NCBI GenBank assembly: GCA_017405805.1
Contig: JAFQZU010000033.1
Location: forward strand, 1-48,392
DNA: 48,392 nucleotides
Origin: Lachnospiraceae bacterium
GTDB taxonomy: Bacteria; Bacillota; Clostridia; Lachnospirales; Lachnospiraceae
Direction of reading: 5' to 3'
How positions within the stretch are numbered: position 1 is the first letter of the stretch; each line of letters opens with the position of its first letter. Of this stretch, positions 23,464-32,309 are shown piece after piece. Made by a program: the position numbers and the translations under genes. The notes under the pieces are model-generated. The model was not told the DNA's origin and did no database searches. It saw only the letters and a program-made list of their open reading frames with translations.

Positions 23464-25560
23464 TTACCAGACCGCCAGTCTGTCCTCCGGCGCCAGGTAC
23501 ATGCCGTCCCCTTCTTTTATGTCAAACGTCTCATAGAACTCCGGGAACTGCTGCACGACCGCATTGACCCGGAGATAGGCCAGCGGGTGATTGTCCTGGA
23601 TGATCGAATAGTATTCGTTCTGCTCCGAACTGATCATTTTCCACGTCTGCGCATAGGACCGGAAGAACCGGTCGTAGTCGAAATCCTTCTCCTTTTCCGC
23701 CAGCTTCAGCATGGTCTTCATGCCGACCAGGTCCGCAATCGCCTCCGCCTGCACCAGCACGCCGCTGCAGTGCACGGAGGGGAAAGGCTCGATCGCGTCG
23801 TAGTACTCCACCAGTTTGTCCGCTCTCCCGCGAAACGCCGTATAGTCCTCCGGGCTCCACCAGTCGCGCAGATTTCCCTTCTCGTCAAAATGACACCCCG
23901 AGGAGTCAAAGGCGTGCGAGATCTCGTGCGCCGCCGTGCATCCGACAGAGGCCATCAGTTCCTCCTTCGTCATCTCCGTATTGTAGAAATCCCCTCCCAG
24001 AATGCCCGCGCAGATCGTGACGGTATTCTCCCGGGGATTGTAGTATGCGTTGATGTCCTGCGGGGACGAAGTCCAGTACTGATGGTTGACGGTCCCGTTG
24101 ATGTATGTCTTCTGCCTGGCCAGAAGGAAGCTCCCCATCTCGTCCTGGGCCTTGAAAAGATTGCTTCCGTCAGCGGGGCCCGACACGTGCAGTGCCGACA
24201 TGTCCTCCCACACCTGGGGCATAGCGATATGAAGCCGGATGTTGTCCAGCTTCCGGACGGCCTCCTCACGAGTCTCCTCCGAGAGGAATTCCTCCTTCTG
24301 GAGCATGGAGCGGTACTCGTCCAGGATCTGCTTCGCGAGGGCCGTCACTTCCTCCACGGTCTCCTGCTTCACGTAGCGCTCCGAATAGATGCGGCCGAGC
24401 TGACCGGGCAGGAACCTGCCCACCATGCCCACGGCCGCCTCCTCATCCGAGATCCGGCCGCTGGCGCCGTTGATGCCGTTCAGCACATCGCCGTAGAGCT
24501 CATACGTCTCCCTGTCCAGAAGCTGCGCGTAATCCTGCGCGGTATAGATGATAAGATAACTGCGGATCCGCTCCAGGTTCTCCTCCGTGTACAGCGTCCC
24601 CATGGCCTCCAGCCAGTCCGGCTCACACAGGATGTAGCGGTCCGACCCCTCGGTTTCGTTGGCGTCTATGATCCCCATGATCGGGAAATCCCCGGCCAGC
24701 TCTTCAAGTTCTTCGGCCGTGCGTATGTTGTTCTGCTTTTTGACCGCATCCTCCGCGCTCAGCTCCTCCAGCGTCATGCAGTATTCCGCCACGTCTTTTT
24801 CAAAACGGAACCCGTCCGCAAGGATCTTCGTGGCCTCGTCCTCCGAGTAGCCCATCCGCTCCAGGATGTGGCGGATCAGGATGTTGTAGTAGGGCTCCTG
24901 CTGCCAGCTGTCGTAGTCCATGCTCTGATAGAACATGGTGTCCTTGAAGATCACGTCCATGCGGTCGATATAGACCGCGTAATGATCGGTGTCGTTCCAG
25001 TCGGACGAGGCGTAGCACTGGGCCAGCTCCGTGGCGTTGCAGGCCGTCTTCTCATCGCTCAGGTACTCCGTCATCTCATCGAGCGTCTCCACCTCAAAAA
25101 GCGGCCCCAGAAGATCCAGCAGCGGCTTCATGCCAAGCTCGTCCCTGGTCTCCCAGTCCATCCACAGATCGTAGTAATTCTGCGTATTCTGCCGCGCCTG
25201 TTCCGCGTCCGCGTCCGAATAGGGCGTGCGGTCGGTCATGAGCGCCTTCAGCTCATCGTTCACTTCAAAATTGCGCGCGACAAAAGGATCATAACTGCTG
25301 TAGCCGTCCGGCACGCTGTTGGCAAGGGACCACTCCCGGTTGACCGCCAGGGCAAAGTCGTCCTTTTCCGTCACGTCCCCGCTCTCTTCCATGACGGATT
25401 TGAGATCGGAGTTGCGCCACTGGGCAGGCTTTGCGGCACTGCCTCCCTGGCTCTGCTGGCCGCCGCCCCCTCCCTGGGGCAGGACAGCGCACGCCGTCAG
25501 TGACGCCGCCGCTGCCAGCGCCGTTATGATCGCTCTGATTCGTCTTCCGGTCTTTCCCAT
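23464..25560 (-). CDS. M13 (neprilysin-like) zinc metallopeptidase lipoprotein
   Basis: A 698-residue extracellular peptidase anchored as a lipoprotein: signal MGKTGRRIRAIITALAAAASLTAC with lipidated C24. The zinc motif HEISH lies in CTAAHEISHAFDSSGCHFD (near 545) and the third ligand in EAIADLVGMK, with the family segments INAYYNPRENTVTICAGIL and a C-terminal HPLAYLRVNAVVQQFPEFYETF. Bacterial M13 enzymes such as PepO cut oligopeptides. AAAGGAAATAT precedes the ATG. The start overlaps the upstream 100-residue gene by 37 bases. Confidence 0.95.
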   Translation of the reverse strand: MGKTGRRIRAIITALAAAASLTACAVLPQGGGGGQQSQGGSAAKPAQWRNSDLKSVMEESGDVTEKDDFALAVNREWSLANSVPDGYSSYDPFVARNFEVNDELKALMTDRTPYSDADAEQARQNTQNYYDLWMDWETRDELGMKPLLDLLGPLFEVETLDEMTEYLSDEKTACNATELAQCYASSDWNDTDHYAVYIDRMDVIFKDTMFYQSMDYDSWQQEPYYNILIRHILERMGYSEDEATKILADGFRFEKDVAEYCMTLEELSAEDAVKKQNNIRTAEELEELAGDFPIMGIIDANETEGSDRYILCEPDWLEAMGTLYTEENLERIRSYLIIYTAQDYAQLLDRETYELYGDVLNGINGASGRISDEEAAVGMVGRFLPGQLGRIYSERYVKQETVEEVTALAKQILDEYRSMLQKEEFLSEETREEAVRKLDNIRLHIAMPQVWEDMSALHVSGPADGSNLFKAQDEMGSFLLARQKTYINGTVNHQYWTSSPQDINAYYNPRENTVTICAGILGGDFYNTEMTKEELMASVGCTAAHEISHAFDSSGCHFDEKGNLRDWWSPEDYTAFRGRADKLVEYYDAIEPFPSVHCSGVLVQAEAIADLVGMKTMLKLAEKEKDFDYDRFFRSYAQTWKMISSEQNEYYSIIQDNHPLAYLRVNAVVQQFPEFYETFDIKEGDGMYLAPEDRLAVW

Positions 25561-25826
25561 ATATTTCCTTTCCGTGTCCTTCTCATCCTGGGATAGGGCT
25601 CCTCCCGCACCTGTGCGTACGCGAGCGTCCTCTCCAGGACCTCCGACCTTCCCTTCATATCGTAATAGCGTCTGAGGTTCCCCTCTTCATTCCACCACCG
25701 CTCGAATTCCTGCGCCGTCATGGCGTCGTGCCTGCGCTCCATCTCGAGCAGCAGATCCGTCATGGAATCCCTCAGACTCTGCAGCTCGTCCTGATACATG
25801 CGGTAGTCGTACTGCGACATCTCCAT
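25524..25826 (-). CDS. 100-residue coiled-coil protein of unknown function
   Basis: A short soluble protein, MEMSQYDYRMYQDELQSLRDSM, with a heptad-like helical first half (DELQSLRDSMTDLLLEMERRHDAM) and a WWNEEGNLRRYYDMKGRSEVLERTLAYAQ second half. No family was recognised. It overlaps the M13 peptidase start by 37 bases in another frame, so the two are probably coupled. The ribosome site is weak (GGCGGGAAC). Confidence 0.6.
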   Translation of the reverse strand: MEMSQYDYRMYQDELQSLRDSMTDLLLEMERRHDAMTAQEFERWWNEEGNLRRYYDMKGRSEVLERTLAYAQVREEPYPRMRRTRKGNIWERPEDESERS

Positions 25827-25980
25827 ATCGTTCCCGCCGTTTCCCTATGATTTCTTCAGCGCCGCGCTTCGCCCGGCGGCGGCGTAAGTGTATTGTAACA
25901 CTTAGACCGGTTTCCCGCCACAAGGGAGACCCATTCCGGATACATTAAAAAATATCAAACTAACCGATTAAATATAGTCA

Positions 25981-26009
25981 TTGCGTCCACTCCGCCTGAG
26001 ATATAAAAT
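25981..26009 (+). promoter_or_regulatory. Probable promoter of the LeuA-AraC fusion gene
   Basis: TTGCGT (25981-25986), 17 bases, TAAAAT (26004-26009); the start codon lies 49 bases downstream. The AT-rich 60 bases upstream (25940-25980) contain two AATAT-led segments 20 bases apart (25951 and 25971), a weak hint of tandem sites. Confidence 0.45.
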
Positions 26010-26057
26010 GAGGTCATGACTTTTGATAAATTTTAAGTTTCAGGAGAGCACACAGCC

Positions 26058-28061
26058 ATGAAAAATTTCAATAAGTATACGAGACAGTATTTTCTTCCCC
26101 CGCAGGACTGCTTCGACTGGGTCCGCAAGGATCACATCGACAAGGCGCCCATCTGGTGCAGCGTCGATCTGCGTGACGGAAACCAGGCCCTGATCGAGCC
26201 CATGAGCCTCGAGGAGAAGATCGAGTTTTTCCAGCTGCTCGTCAAGATAGGATTCAAAGAGATCGAAGTGGGTTTCCCCGCGGCGTCGGAGACAGAGTAC
26301 GACTTTCTCCGCGCGCTGATCGACAGAGATATGATCCCCGACGACGTGACCATCCAGGTCCTGACGCAGGCCCGCGAGCACATCATCCGCAAGACCTTCG
26401 AAGCCGTAAAGGGCGCCCCCCGCGCGGTGGTGCACCTCTACAACTCCACGTCTGTGGCGCAGCGTGAGCAGGTCTTCCGCAAAGACAAGGAAGAGATCAA
26501 AAAGCTTGCGGTGGACGGCGCAATACTGCTCCGCGACCTCGCCAACGAGACTGAGGGGAATTTCCTCTTCGAGTACAGTCCTGAGAGTTTTCACGGGACA
26601 GAGGTCGAGTACGGTCTCGAAGTATGCAACGCCGTACTTGACGTGTGGCAGCCCACGCCCGACCGCAAGGCCATCATCAACATCCCCGCGACCGTGGAGA
26701 CGGCCATGCCCCATGTCTTTGCCTCCCAGATCGAATATCTGAGCAAGAACATGCATTTCCGCGACAATGTCGTCCTCAGCCTTCACCCCCACAACGACCG
26801 CGGCTGCGGCGTGGCGGACACGGAGCTCGGAATCCTTGCCGGCGCCGACCGCGTGGAGGGTACGCTCTTTGGCAACGGCGAGCGCACGGGCAACGTCGAC
26901 CTCATCACGGTGGCCATGAACCTGTTCTCCTACGGGATCGATCCCGAGCTGGACTTCTCTCAGATGCCTGTCATCCGCGAAGTGTACGAGCGCGTGACGC
27001 GCATGGAAGTGCCTTACCGCCAGCCTTACGCGGGCGACCTGGTCTTCACGGCCTTCTCCGGCTCACACCAGGATGCCATCTCCAAGGGCATGACTTTCCG
27101 CGAAAAGGGCGACACCGACAAGTGGACCGTTCCGTATCTGCCCATCGACCCGGTGGACGTCAGCCGCACCTACGACGCGGACGTCATCCGGATCAACAGC
27201 CAGTCCGGCAAGGGCGGCGTCGCCTACATTCTCAAGCAGAACTACTCCATTGACCTGCCCGAGAAGATGCGCGAGGAGGTCGGCTATGCCGTCAAGCAGG
27301 TATCCGACGAGACCCACAGCGAGCTCTCTCCCCAGAGCGTCTACGAGATCTTCTCCGACCGCTATGTGGATTACATGCCGCACTTCAACATTCCGGAATT
27401 CCACTTCCGCCAGGTGGACGGCATCATGGCGGAGGCCGTCATCGACGTGGGCGACAGGCGCACCGTCGTGGACGCCAACGGCAACGGCCGTCTGGACGCG
27501 ATGAGCAACACGATCAAGCAGTATTTTGGCGTGAGCTACGAGCTGAGCATCTATGAAGAGCACGCGCTGTCCCAGGGATCCTCCTCCATGGCCATGGCCT
27601 TCGTGGGGATCCTCTGCGACAATAAATTCTACTGGGGCGCCGGCACCCACGAGGACATCATCACCGCCTCCGTCCACGCGCTCGTCGTCGCCGTCAACAA
27701 GCTTCCGCAGCTCTCCGAGGGCATCGCGGAGAAGGACAGCCGCCTGATGGCCATGCTCAATTATATCCAGGCAAACTACCAGACCATCACCCTCGAGGAG
27801 ATGGCAAGGGAATTCCATCTCTCCGCGCCCTATATCTCCAAGTTCATCCGGGATAAGTCCGGAAGGACCTTCGGGGAACAGGTCACGAAGGTGCGCATGA
27901 AGCGCGCGAAGACGCTCCTCAAGAACGGCAATATGACGATCGAGAACATCTCCTATTCGGTCGGCTACCCCAACGCGGAGCACTTCTCGAGAGTCTTCAA
28001 GAAGACCTTCAACGTATCGCCTGCCCAGTACAGGAAACAGGCGACCAAACAGGTCGGCTGA
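26058..28061 (+). CDS. 2-isopropylmalate synthase fused to a C-terminal AraC-type HTH domain
   Basis: A 667-residue protein. Residues 1 to about 440 are a LeuA type-2 catalytic domain: APIWCSVDLRDGNQALIEPM (substrate/metal site), KEIEVGFPAASETEYDF, and LHPHNDRGCG with the metal-binding His pair. It condenses acetyl-CoA with 2-oxoisovalerate, the first step of leucine synthesis. About 445-555 is the LeuA regulatory (dimer) domain, in which family members bind leucine. Residues 560-667 are an AraC/XylS double helix-turn-helix: ITLEEMAREFHLSAPYISKFIRDKSG, then MTIENISYSVGYPNAEHFSRVFKKTFNVSPAQYRK. The frame is continuous with no internal start at the junction. This suggests a leucine-sensing trigger enzyme that also binds DNA (inference). 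No other leu gene is adjacent. Confidence 0.9.
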   Translation: MKNFNKYTRQYFLPPQDCFDWVRKDHIDKAPIWCSVDLRDGNQALIEPMSLEEKIEFFQLLVKIGFKEIEVGFPAASETEYDFLRALIDRDMIPDDVTIQVLTQAREHIIRKTFEAVKGAPRAVVHLYNSTSVAQREQVFRKDKEEIKKLAVDGAILLRDLANETEGNFLFEYSPESFHGTEVEYGLEVCNAVLDVWQPTPDRKAIINIPATVETAMPHVFASQIEYLSKNMHFRDNVVLSLHPHNDRGCGVADTELGILAGADRVEGTLFGNGERTGNVDLITVAMNLFSYGIDPELDFSQMPVIREVYERVTRMEVPYRQPYAGDLVFTAFSGSHQDAISKGMTFREKGDTDKWTVPYLPIDPVDVSRTYDADVIRINSQSGKGGVAYILKQNYSIDLPEKMREEVGYAVKQVSDETHSELSPQSVYEIFSDRYVDYMPHFNIPEFHFRQVDGIMAEAVIDVGDRRTVVDANGNGRLDAMSNTIKQYFGVSYELSIYEEHALSQGSSSMAMAFVGILCDNKFYWGAGTHEDIITASVHALVVAVNKLPQLSEGIAEKDSRLMAMLNYIQANYQTITLEEMAREFHLSAPYISKFIRDKSGRTFGEQVTKVRMKRAKTLLKNGNMTIENISYSVGYPNAEHFSRVFKKTFNVSPAQYRKQATKQVG

Positions 28062-28079
28062 TATACCTGATCGATCCCG

Positions 28080-28113
28080 CCCTTCGCCGGATAACACCGG
28101 CGGAGGGTTTTTT
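28080..28113 (+). terminator. Terminator of the LeuA-AraC fusion gene
   Basis: Stem CCTTCGCCGG (28081-28090) with CCGGCGGAGG (28097-28106), one G-T pair, then TTTTTT (28108-28113). Confidence 0.85.
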
Positions 28114-28120
28114 ACGCCTT

Positions 28121-28165
28121 AAAAAAAATGCCCCGCCGGGACCTTCCCGGTCCCGATGAGGCATT
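28121..28165 (-). terminator. Terminator of apt
   Basis: An imperfect hairpin between 28128 and 28165 with a strong CGGGACC-TTC-type centre, followed on the minus strand by eight Ts (A-run 28121-28128). It lies 25 bases past the apt stop and faces the plus-strand terminator. Confidence 0.75.
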
Positions 28166-28189
28166 CTCATGACAATATGCTGTGCCGGC

Positions 28190-28720
28190 TCACTCTCCGT
28201 CGAAAACAAGCGGGGAGAAGACCTTGTACCCCTCTGCTTCCAGCTTGTCTTTTCCGCCCAGCGCCGGAAGCTCCGTCATGACCAGTACGCCGGTCACGAC
28301 GCCGCCCAGTCTCTCGCACAGGCGGATCGTCGCTTTGATGGTGCCGCCGGTAGCCAAAAGGTCATCGACGACCAGACACTTCTGGCCGGGTTTGATGGCG
28401 TCCTGGTGGATCTCGAGGGTCGCTTTCCCGTACTCCAGGTCATACTCCTCCGAGATGGTCTTCCAGGGGAGTTTACCCTTCTTGCGGACCAGAACAAGCG
28501 GCTTATGCAGATTGTAGGCAAATGCGGCCGCATAGATAAAACCGCGCGCCTCCGCTGCCACGATCACGTCAAAATCCACGTCCTTGATCAGATCCTGCAT
28601 CGTGTCGATGGCCAGCTTCATGCCGTCCGGATCCTGGAAAACCGTAGTGATATCGCGGAACATAACGCCCGGCTGCGGAAAATCAGGTATTGTGCGCACA
28701 TAATCTTTCAGTTCTTTCAT
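28190..28720 (-). CDS. apt: Adenine phosphoribosyltransferase
   Basis: A 176-residue purine salvage enzyme: adenine + PRPP to AMP. The Apt N-terminus is YVRTIPDFPQPGVMFRDITTVFQDP, with the adenine-site segment VIVAAEARGFIYAAAFA, the flexible loop RKKGKLPWKTISEEYDLEYG, and the PRPP loop CLVVDDLLATGGT. GGAGGGTTATCC before the ATG at 28720 sets the start; the frame extends eight codons further up. Length is normal for the family. It ends at a T-rich terminator. Confidence 0.97.
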   Translation of the reverse strand: MKELKDYVRTIPDFPQPGVMFRDITTVFQDPDGMKLAIDTMQDLIKDVDFDVIVAAEARGFIYAAAFAYNLHKPLVLVRKKGKLPWKTISEEYDLEYGKATLEIHQDAIKPGQKCLVVDDLLATGGTIKATIRLCERLGGVVTGVLVMTELPALGGKDKLEAEGYKVFSPLVFDGE

Positions 28721-28815
28721 GGATAACCCTCCGTTTATCAACATCTTCCAAAAGCGCTGTCCGCGCCTTTCCCATTATAGCACGGCGCCCCTTTTATGAA
28801 AATATAAAGCACCGG

Positions 28816-29643
28816 TCAGATGAAGAACTCCGTCTTTGCCCTGCGCTGCAGGTCTCTCTCCAGCATTCCCTTGTGGGAGAGCATGACCGGATCGTCAAAA
28901 TACTTGGCTCCCTTCGGGCACACTCTGACGCATGCATGGCACTTGATGCAGATCCCGGTGACCAGCGCGGGGTCCTCCGCGTCGATGGATCCCATCGGGC
29001 AGGCCTTGACACATCGCATGCAGTGGTCGCAGAGTGCCGGATCCGTCTTCGGCTTCGCCTTCAGGAAGTTCGTGGGTTCGCCGTTCACTCCCTTCGGCCT
29101 GTAGTAGGGGGCGTCCGCGTCGCCCGGGACGGGCGGGAGCGGAATGGACTGTGCAGACGCATAGCGGTCTGCCTTTTCGCATACCTGTGCGCAGAAGGCC
29201 TTCATGGCCTCCCAGTCCGCCTCATCGGGCCGGTCCTGCGCGATCACATTGGAAAAGCAGTGCCGCGTCACCACACTGGCGCCTGCAAGGACCCTGAAGC
29301 CGTTGTCCGCAAGACATTTGGCCGATTCGGCCACGGCGTTGTCGACGCTCCTGTTTCCGAAGGTCTGCACGGCCACGGCGAACGCGCCGTTTCCCGAAAA
29401 CCCGGTCTGTACAAAGGGCAGGATCTTATTGGGGAGCTTCCCCGCGTAGGTGGGACATCCGAACACCACCAGCTCCTCTCCGTCAAAAGCGTACTTCTTC
29501 TCTCTGGCCGCGGGAAGCGTAAAATCCACGGATTCGCAGGGTACGCCACAGCGGTCCGCGATCTGCCGCGCCATAAATTCCGTCACCTTGCGGGTCATGC
29601 CTGTAGGACTGAAAAAAACTGCCTTAACACTCCTGAGTTTCAT
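28816..29643 (-). CDS. EFR1-type flavodoxin-ferredoxin fusion protein
   Basis: A 275-residue redox protein. The N-terminal 160 residues are flavodoxin-like: AVFFSPTGMTRKV (phosphate loop for FMN), LVVFGCPTYAGKLPN and GNRSVDNAVAESAKCL. The C-terminus has two [4Fe-4S] motifs, CDHCMRCVKACPMGSI and CIKCHACVRVCPKGA. The order matches the EFR1 family of anaerobes; electron partners are unknown. AGCGGAGGTAATT before the ATG at 29643 sets the start. It lies 71 bases after the F420-ligase-like gene and 95 before apt, on the same strand. Confidence 0.9.
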   Translation of the reverse strand: MKLRSVKAVFFSPTGMTRKVTEFMARQIADRCGVPCESVDFTLPAAREKKYAFDGEELVVFGCPTYAGKLPNKILPFVQTGFSGNGAFAVAVQTFGNRSVDNAVAESAKCLADNGFRVLAGASVVTRHCFSNVIAQDRPDEADWEAMKAFCAQVCEKADRYASAQSIPLPPVPGDADAPYYRPKGVNGEPTNFLKAKPKTDPALCDHCMRCVKACPMGSIDAEDPALVTGICIKCHACVRVCPKGAKYFDDPVMLSHKGMLERDLQRRAKTEFFI

Positions 29644-29714
29644 AATTACCTCCGCTTTGTACTGAGAACAGGCGCCCCGCAAGGCGCCTGCTCCCGATCT
29701 TATGTTATAACCGC

Positions 29715-30917
29715 TCAATCATTCGTATAGTTGTCGAAATAGCCCTGCACCAGGACCACGGGCGTTCCTTTGTCGCCGGATCCGCTGGTCAGATCGCACA
29801 GGGAGCCGATCAGATCCGTAAGCTGGCGGGGCGTCGTGCCCTGGGAAGCCATATTTCCCTTGAGGTCCGCATCCTTCCTGCGGATGCTCTCGGAGATCGC
29901 CTCGCGGAGCGCCTCGCCGGAGAGATGTTTAAAATCATTGTCCGCAAGATATTTGAGCTTGAGCTCGTTGGGCGTACCGATCAGGCCTTCTGTAAAGAAG
30001 GGGGATACGACCGGATCTGCCAGTTCCCAGATCTTGCCCTGGGGGTCCTTAAACGCGCCGTCGCCGTAGATCATGACCTCAACGTGCCTGCCCGTGGCCT
30101 TGAGGACTTTGGCCTGAATGGAATGGACCAGCTCCGAGCTGTCGCGGGGGAAGAGCTTCACTTTATCTTCCGTGGACTTGTTGGAGCCCAGAAGGCCGTA
30201 AAGCTCATTGCAGCCGCTGCCGTTTACGGGCGCGTTCATGATCTCGTCGAGGCTGCAGACCACCTTTGCGCCGGCGCTCAGGAGGATCCTCTTGGTGCGC
30301 CTGCGGGTATGGATATCGCAGTTCAGAATGTGATCCGCATACTCCAGAATGGCCGCGGGCTGATTGGCGAAGATGATCTCACACTCCGCGCCGCAGCTGC
30401 GGATCAGTTCCTGATAGTACTCCACATAGTCGACGCCCGTGAACTCGTGCGGGTTGACGCCGAAGAGCTCCCTGTATTTTTCCAGCGTGAGGACGTCGCT
30501 GTAGGGATTGATGCCGGCCTCGTCAATTTTGTCGAGGCTGACTAACTCATTGCCCACCTCGTCCGAAGGATAGCTGAGCATCAGGACCACCTTCTTTGCG
30601 CCCATCGCGATCCCGCGCAGGCAGATGGCAAAGCGGTTGCGGGACAGGATCGGGAAGATGACGCCGATGGTCTCTCCGCCGAGTTTCTTCTTCACATCCT
30701 CCGCGATATCGCTGACAGAGCAGTAATTGCCCTGTGACCTTGCAACAACGGATTCCGTCACGGCGATCACATCTCTGTCGCGAAGCTCGAAGCCTTCGCT
30801 TTCAGCTGCCTGCAGCACGCTTTCTGTCACGATCGTGCTCAGATCATCTCCCTGGCGGATGATCGGGCAGCGGATGCCTCTTGATACGGTTCCGACTCTG
30901 CGATGTGTTTTACTCAT
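29715..30917 (-). CDS. Coenzyme F420:L-glutamate ligase-like protein
   Basis: A 400-residue protein of the CofE/F420-0:gamma-glutamyl ligase superfamily. It has RGIRCPIIRQGDDLSTIV, DVIAVTESVVARSQGNY, an IFPILSRNRFAICLRGIAMGAKKVVLML segment and VEVMIYGDGAFKDP in its second half. Clostridia do not usually make F420, so the true acceptor is unknown; a gamma-glutamylation of another metabolite is possible. AAGGAGAAGAAG precedes the ATG at 30917. Its promoter is at about 31013-31041. Confidence 0.8.
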   Translation of the reverse strand: MSKTHRRVGTVSRGIRCPIIRQGDDLSTIVTESVLQAAESEGFELRDRDVIAVTESVVARSQGNYCSVSDIAEDVKKKLGGETIGVIFPILSRNRFAICLRGIAMGAKKVVLMLSYPSDEVGNELVSLDKIDEAGINPYSDVLTLEKYRELFGVNPHEFTGVDYVEYYQELIRSCGAECEIIFANQPAAILEYADHILNCDIHTRRRTKRILLSAGAKVVCSLDEIMNAPVNGSGCNELYGLLGSNKSTEDKVKLFPRDSSELVHSIQAKVLKATGRHVEVMIYGDGAFKDPQGKIWELADPVVSPFFTEGLIGTPNELKLKYLADNDFKHLSGEALREAISESIRRKDADLKGNMASQGTTPRQLTDLIGSLCDLTSGSGDKGTPVVLVQGYFDNYTND

Positions 30918-31012
30918 CTTCTTCTCCTTGTCCGGGCAGCCGGATGAACGGCGCCTGTTCACTCTTTTCTATTATTCCTGTGCTGTAATAAACGGGGATT
31001 TCCCCGAAGTAG

Positions 31013-31041
31013 ATTATATGTTCATCCCATTGCGAGCGCAA
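31013..31041 (-). promoter_or_regulatory. Promoter of the F420-ligase-like gene
   Basis: On the minus strand TTGCGC (31036-31041), 17 bases, and a perfect TATAAT (31013-31018), about 95 bases before the start. A small GGGGA-TT-TCCCC hairpin lies in the leader. Confidence 0.6.
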
Positions 31042-31070
31042 CTAAAAAAAGTGTGAAATCTGAAAGCAAA

Positions 31071-31099
31071 GGCGGTTCCGCGCCTTTTGCGGAACCGCC
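31071..31099 (-). terminator. Hairpin after the WYL regulator gene
   Basis: An 11-bp perfect stem, GGCGGTTCCGC (31071-31081) with GCGGAACCGCC (31089-31099), eight bases past the stop. On the minus strand only a short T-rich stretch follows, so its strength is uncertain. Confidence 0.55.
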
Positions 31100-31107
31100 C
31101 GTGTCCT

Positions 31108-32097
31108 TCACATATACTGCGCCTGGAGCCTTTTTATCTCCATCTGCATCTCTTCCACCACCGAATCCGGTGAGATGATCCTGACCTTATCTCCCAGGGA
31201 AATGATCCATCCCAGGAACTGTCTGCTGAAGGAAACGTTCACCGTTGTCCTGAAATGCTGCTTTCCCACAGGCATGATGAAGATGTCCTTCCCGAACCGG
31301 TCGATCAGGACGCCGACCATGGAATTATCCGCTTCCAGCGTGATATTCTTTTCCTCCCCGCCGAACATGCCGAAAAGACTCTTGGTATACTTGGGAATAT
31401 CAAACTCGGCAAGGAGTTCACCTCCCTCCCGCTGCTCGTCCGTGACGCTCAGAAGGAGCATCTTGTCCACGCGATAGTGCTTTACGCTGCCGTCCAGCTT
31501 GTCGTAGCCCACCATGTAATAGTTTTCATCATCCCACATGAGCGCCCATGGACTGACCTGGTACCAATCGCCGTTTCTGCGCAGTTCCATCTCTTTCCTG
31601 ATGTTCCAGCGGTAATAGCGGAAGCGGATCTGTCTGTCCGAGCAGATCCCCTCGTGGATGATATCTACATTTTTGTAAATATCCTCGTTGATGCTCTTCA
31701 CGCGGCCGGCGATGATCACCTCTCTCTGCAGCTGCTTTGCCTGGTGCTTGCTGACAAGCGTATCCAGTTTCCGGATCAATTCCTCAGACTTCCGGTCCGT
31801 AATAAATTTGGCAGACTGCACTGCGTCCACGAGCAGTTTCATTTCCGGCAGGGCAAACTGCCTGCTCTCGAGAAAATAAAAATAATTTCTCTCGGCCTGT
31901 TTCGTTGCGATATCAAAACCAAAACGCCTGAGCTCCTCAAAATCCTGATACAGCGTCTTGCGATTGGCATTGACGCCGCAGAAACGAAGCTTTGAGATGA
32001 TATCCGCCATAGTGAGTCCGTGCTGACTGTCCGTCTCTTCCGAGAAGATCCTGACCAGGTACAGCATCTTCAGCTTTTGGTTGTAGCCCTTGACCAT
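31108..32097 (-). CDS. WYL-domain transcriptional regulator
   Basis: A 329-residue regulator. Residues 1-80 form a DeoR-like winged helix: KMLYLVRIFSEETDSQHGLTMADIISKLRFCGVNANRKTLYQDFEELRRFGFDI. The WYL domain runs from about 140, with IRFRYYRWN, the sensor strand WYQVSPWALMWDDENYYMVGYD and HYRVDKM. WYL domains bind ligands such as nucleic acids or nucleotides, and many such regulators control defence or stress genes. The target here is unknown. AGAGGGGGATAAT precedes the ATG. Confidence 0.92.
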   Translation of the reverse strand: MVKGYNQKLKMLYLVRIFSEETDSQHGLTMADIISKLRFCGVNANRKTLYQDFEELRRFGFDIATKQAERNYFYFLESRQFALPEMKLLVDAVQSAKFITDRKSEELIRKLDTLVSKHQAKQLQREVIIAGRVKSINEDIYKNVDIIHEGICSDRQIRFRYYRWNIRKEMELRRNGDWYQVSPWALMWDDENYYMVGYDKLDGSVKHYRVDKMLLLSVTDEQREGGELLAEFDIPKYTKSLFGMFGGEEKNITLEADNSMVGVLIDRFGKDIFIMPVGKQHFRTTVNVSFSRQFLGWIISLGDKVRIISPDSVVEEMQMEIKRLQAQYM

Positions 32098-32253
32098 ATT
32101 ATCCCCCTCTGGTCTTATGGAACGATCCGCCTCTGTAGTATCGTTTCAATTCTGGCACAATTTTGTCTCTTATATTGTACACAAACTCCTGTCCATAAAA
32201 ACTCACTTCCACACTTTTTTCGGATAGAATATGTTTTTTTTTTGTACTTTTCG

Positions 32254-32303
32254 AAAAAAAAAAGACTGCCGCAGTTTTCTTTTTGAAAACTGCGGCGGTC
32301 TTT
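32254..32303 (-). terminator. Terminator of the isochorismatase-like gene
   Basis: A 19-bp stem (arm AAAGACTGCCGCAGTTTTC, 32261-32279, with 32285-32303; one G-T pair) and a five-base loop. On the minus strand it is followed by ten Ts (A-run 32254-32263, partly inside the stem). Confidence 0.85.
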
Positions 32304-32309
32304 CACCAA

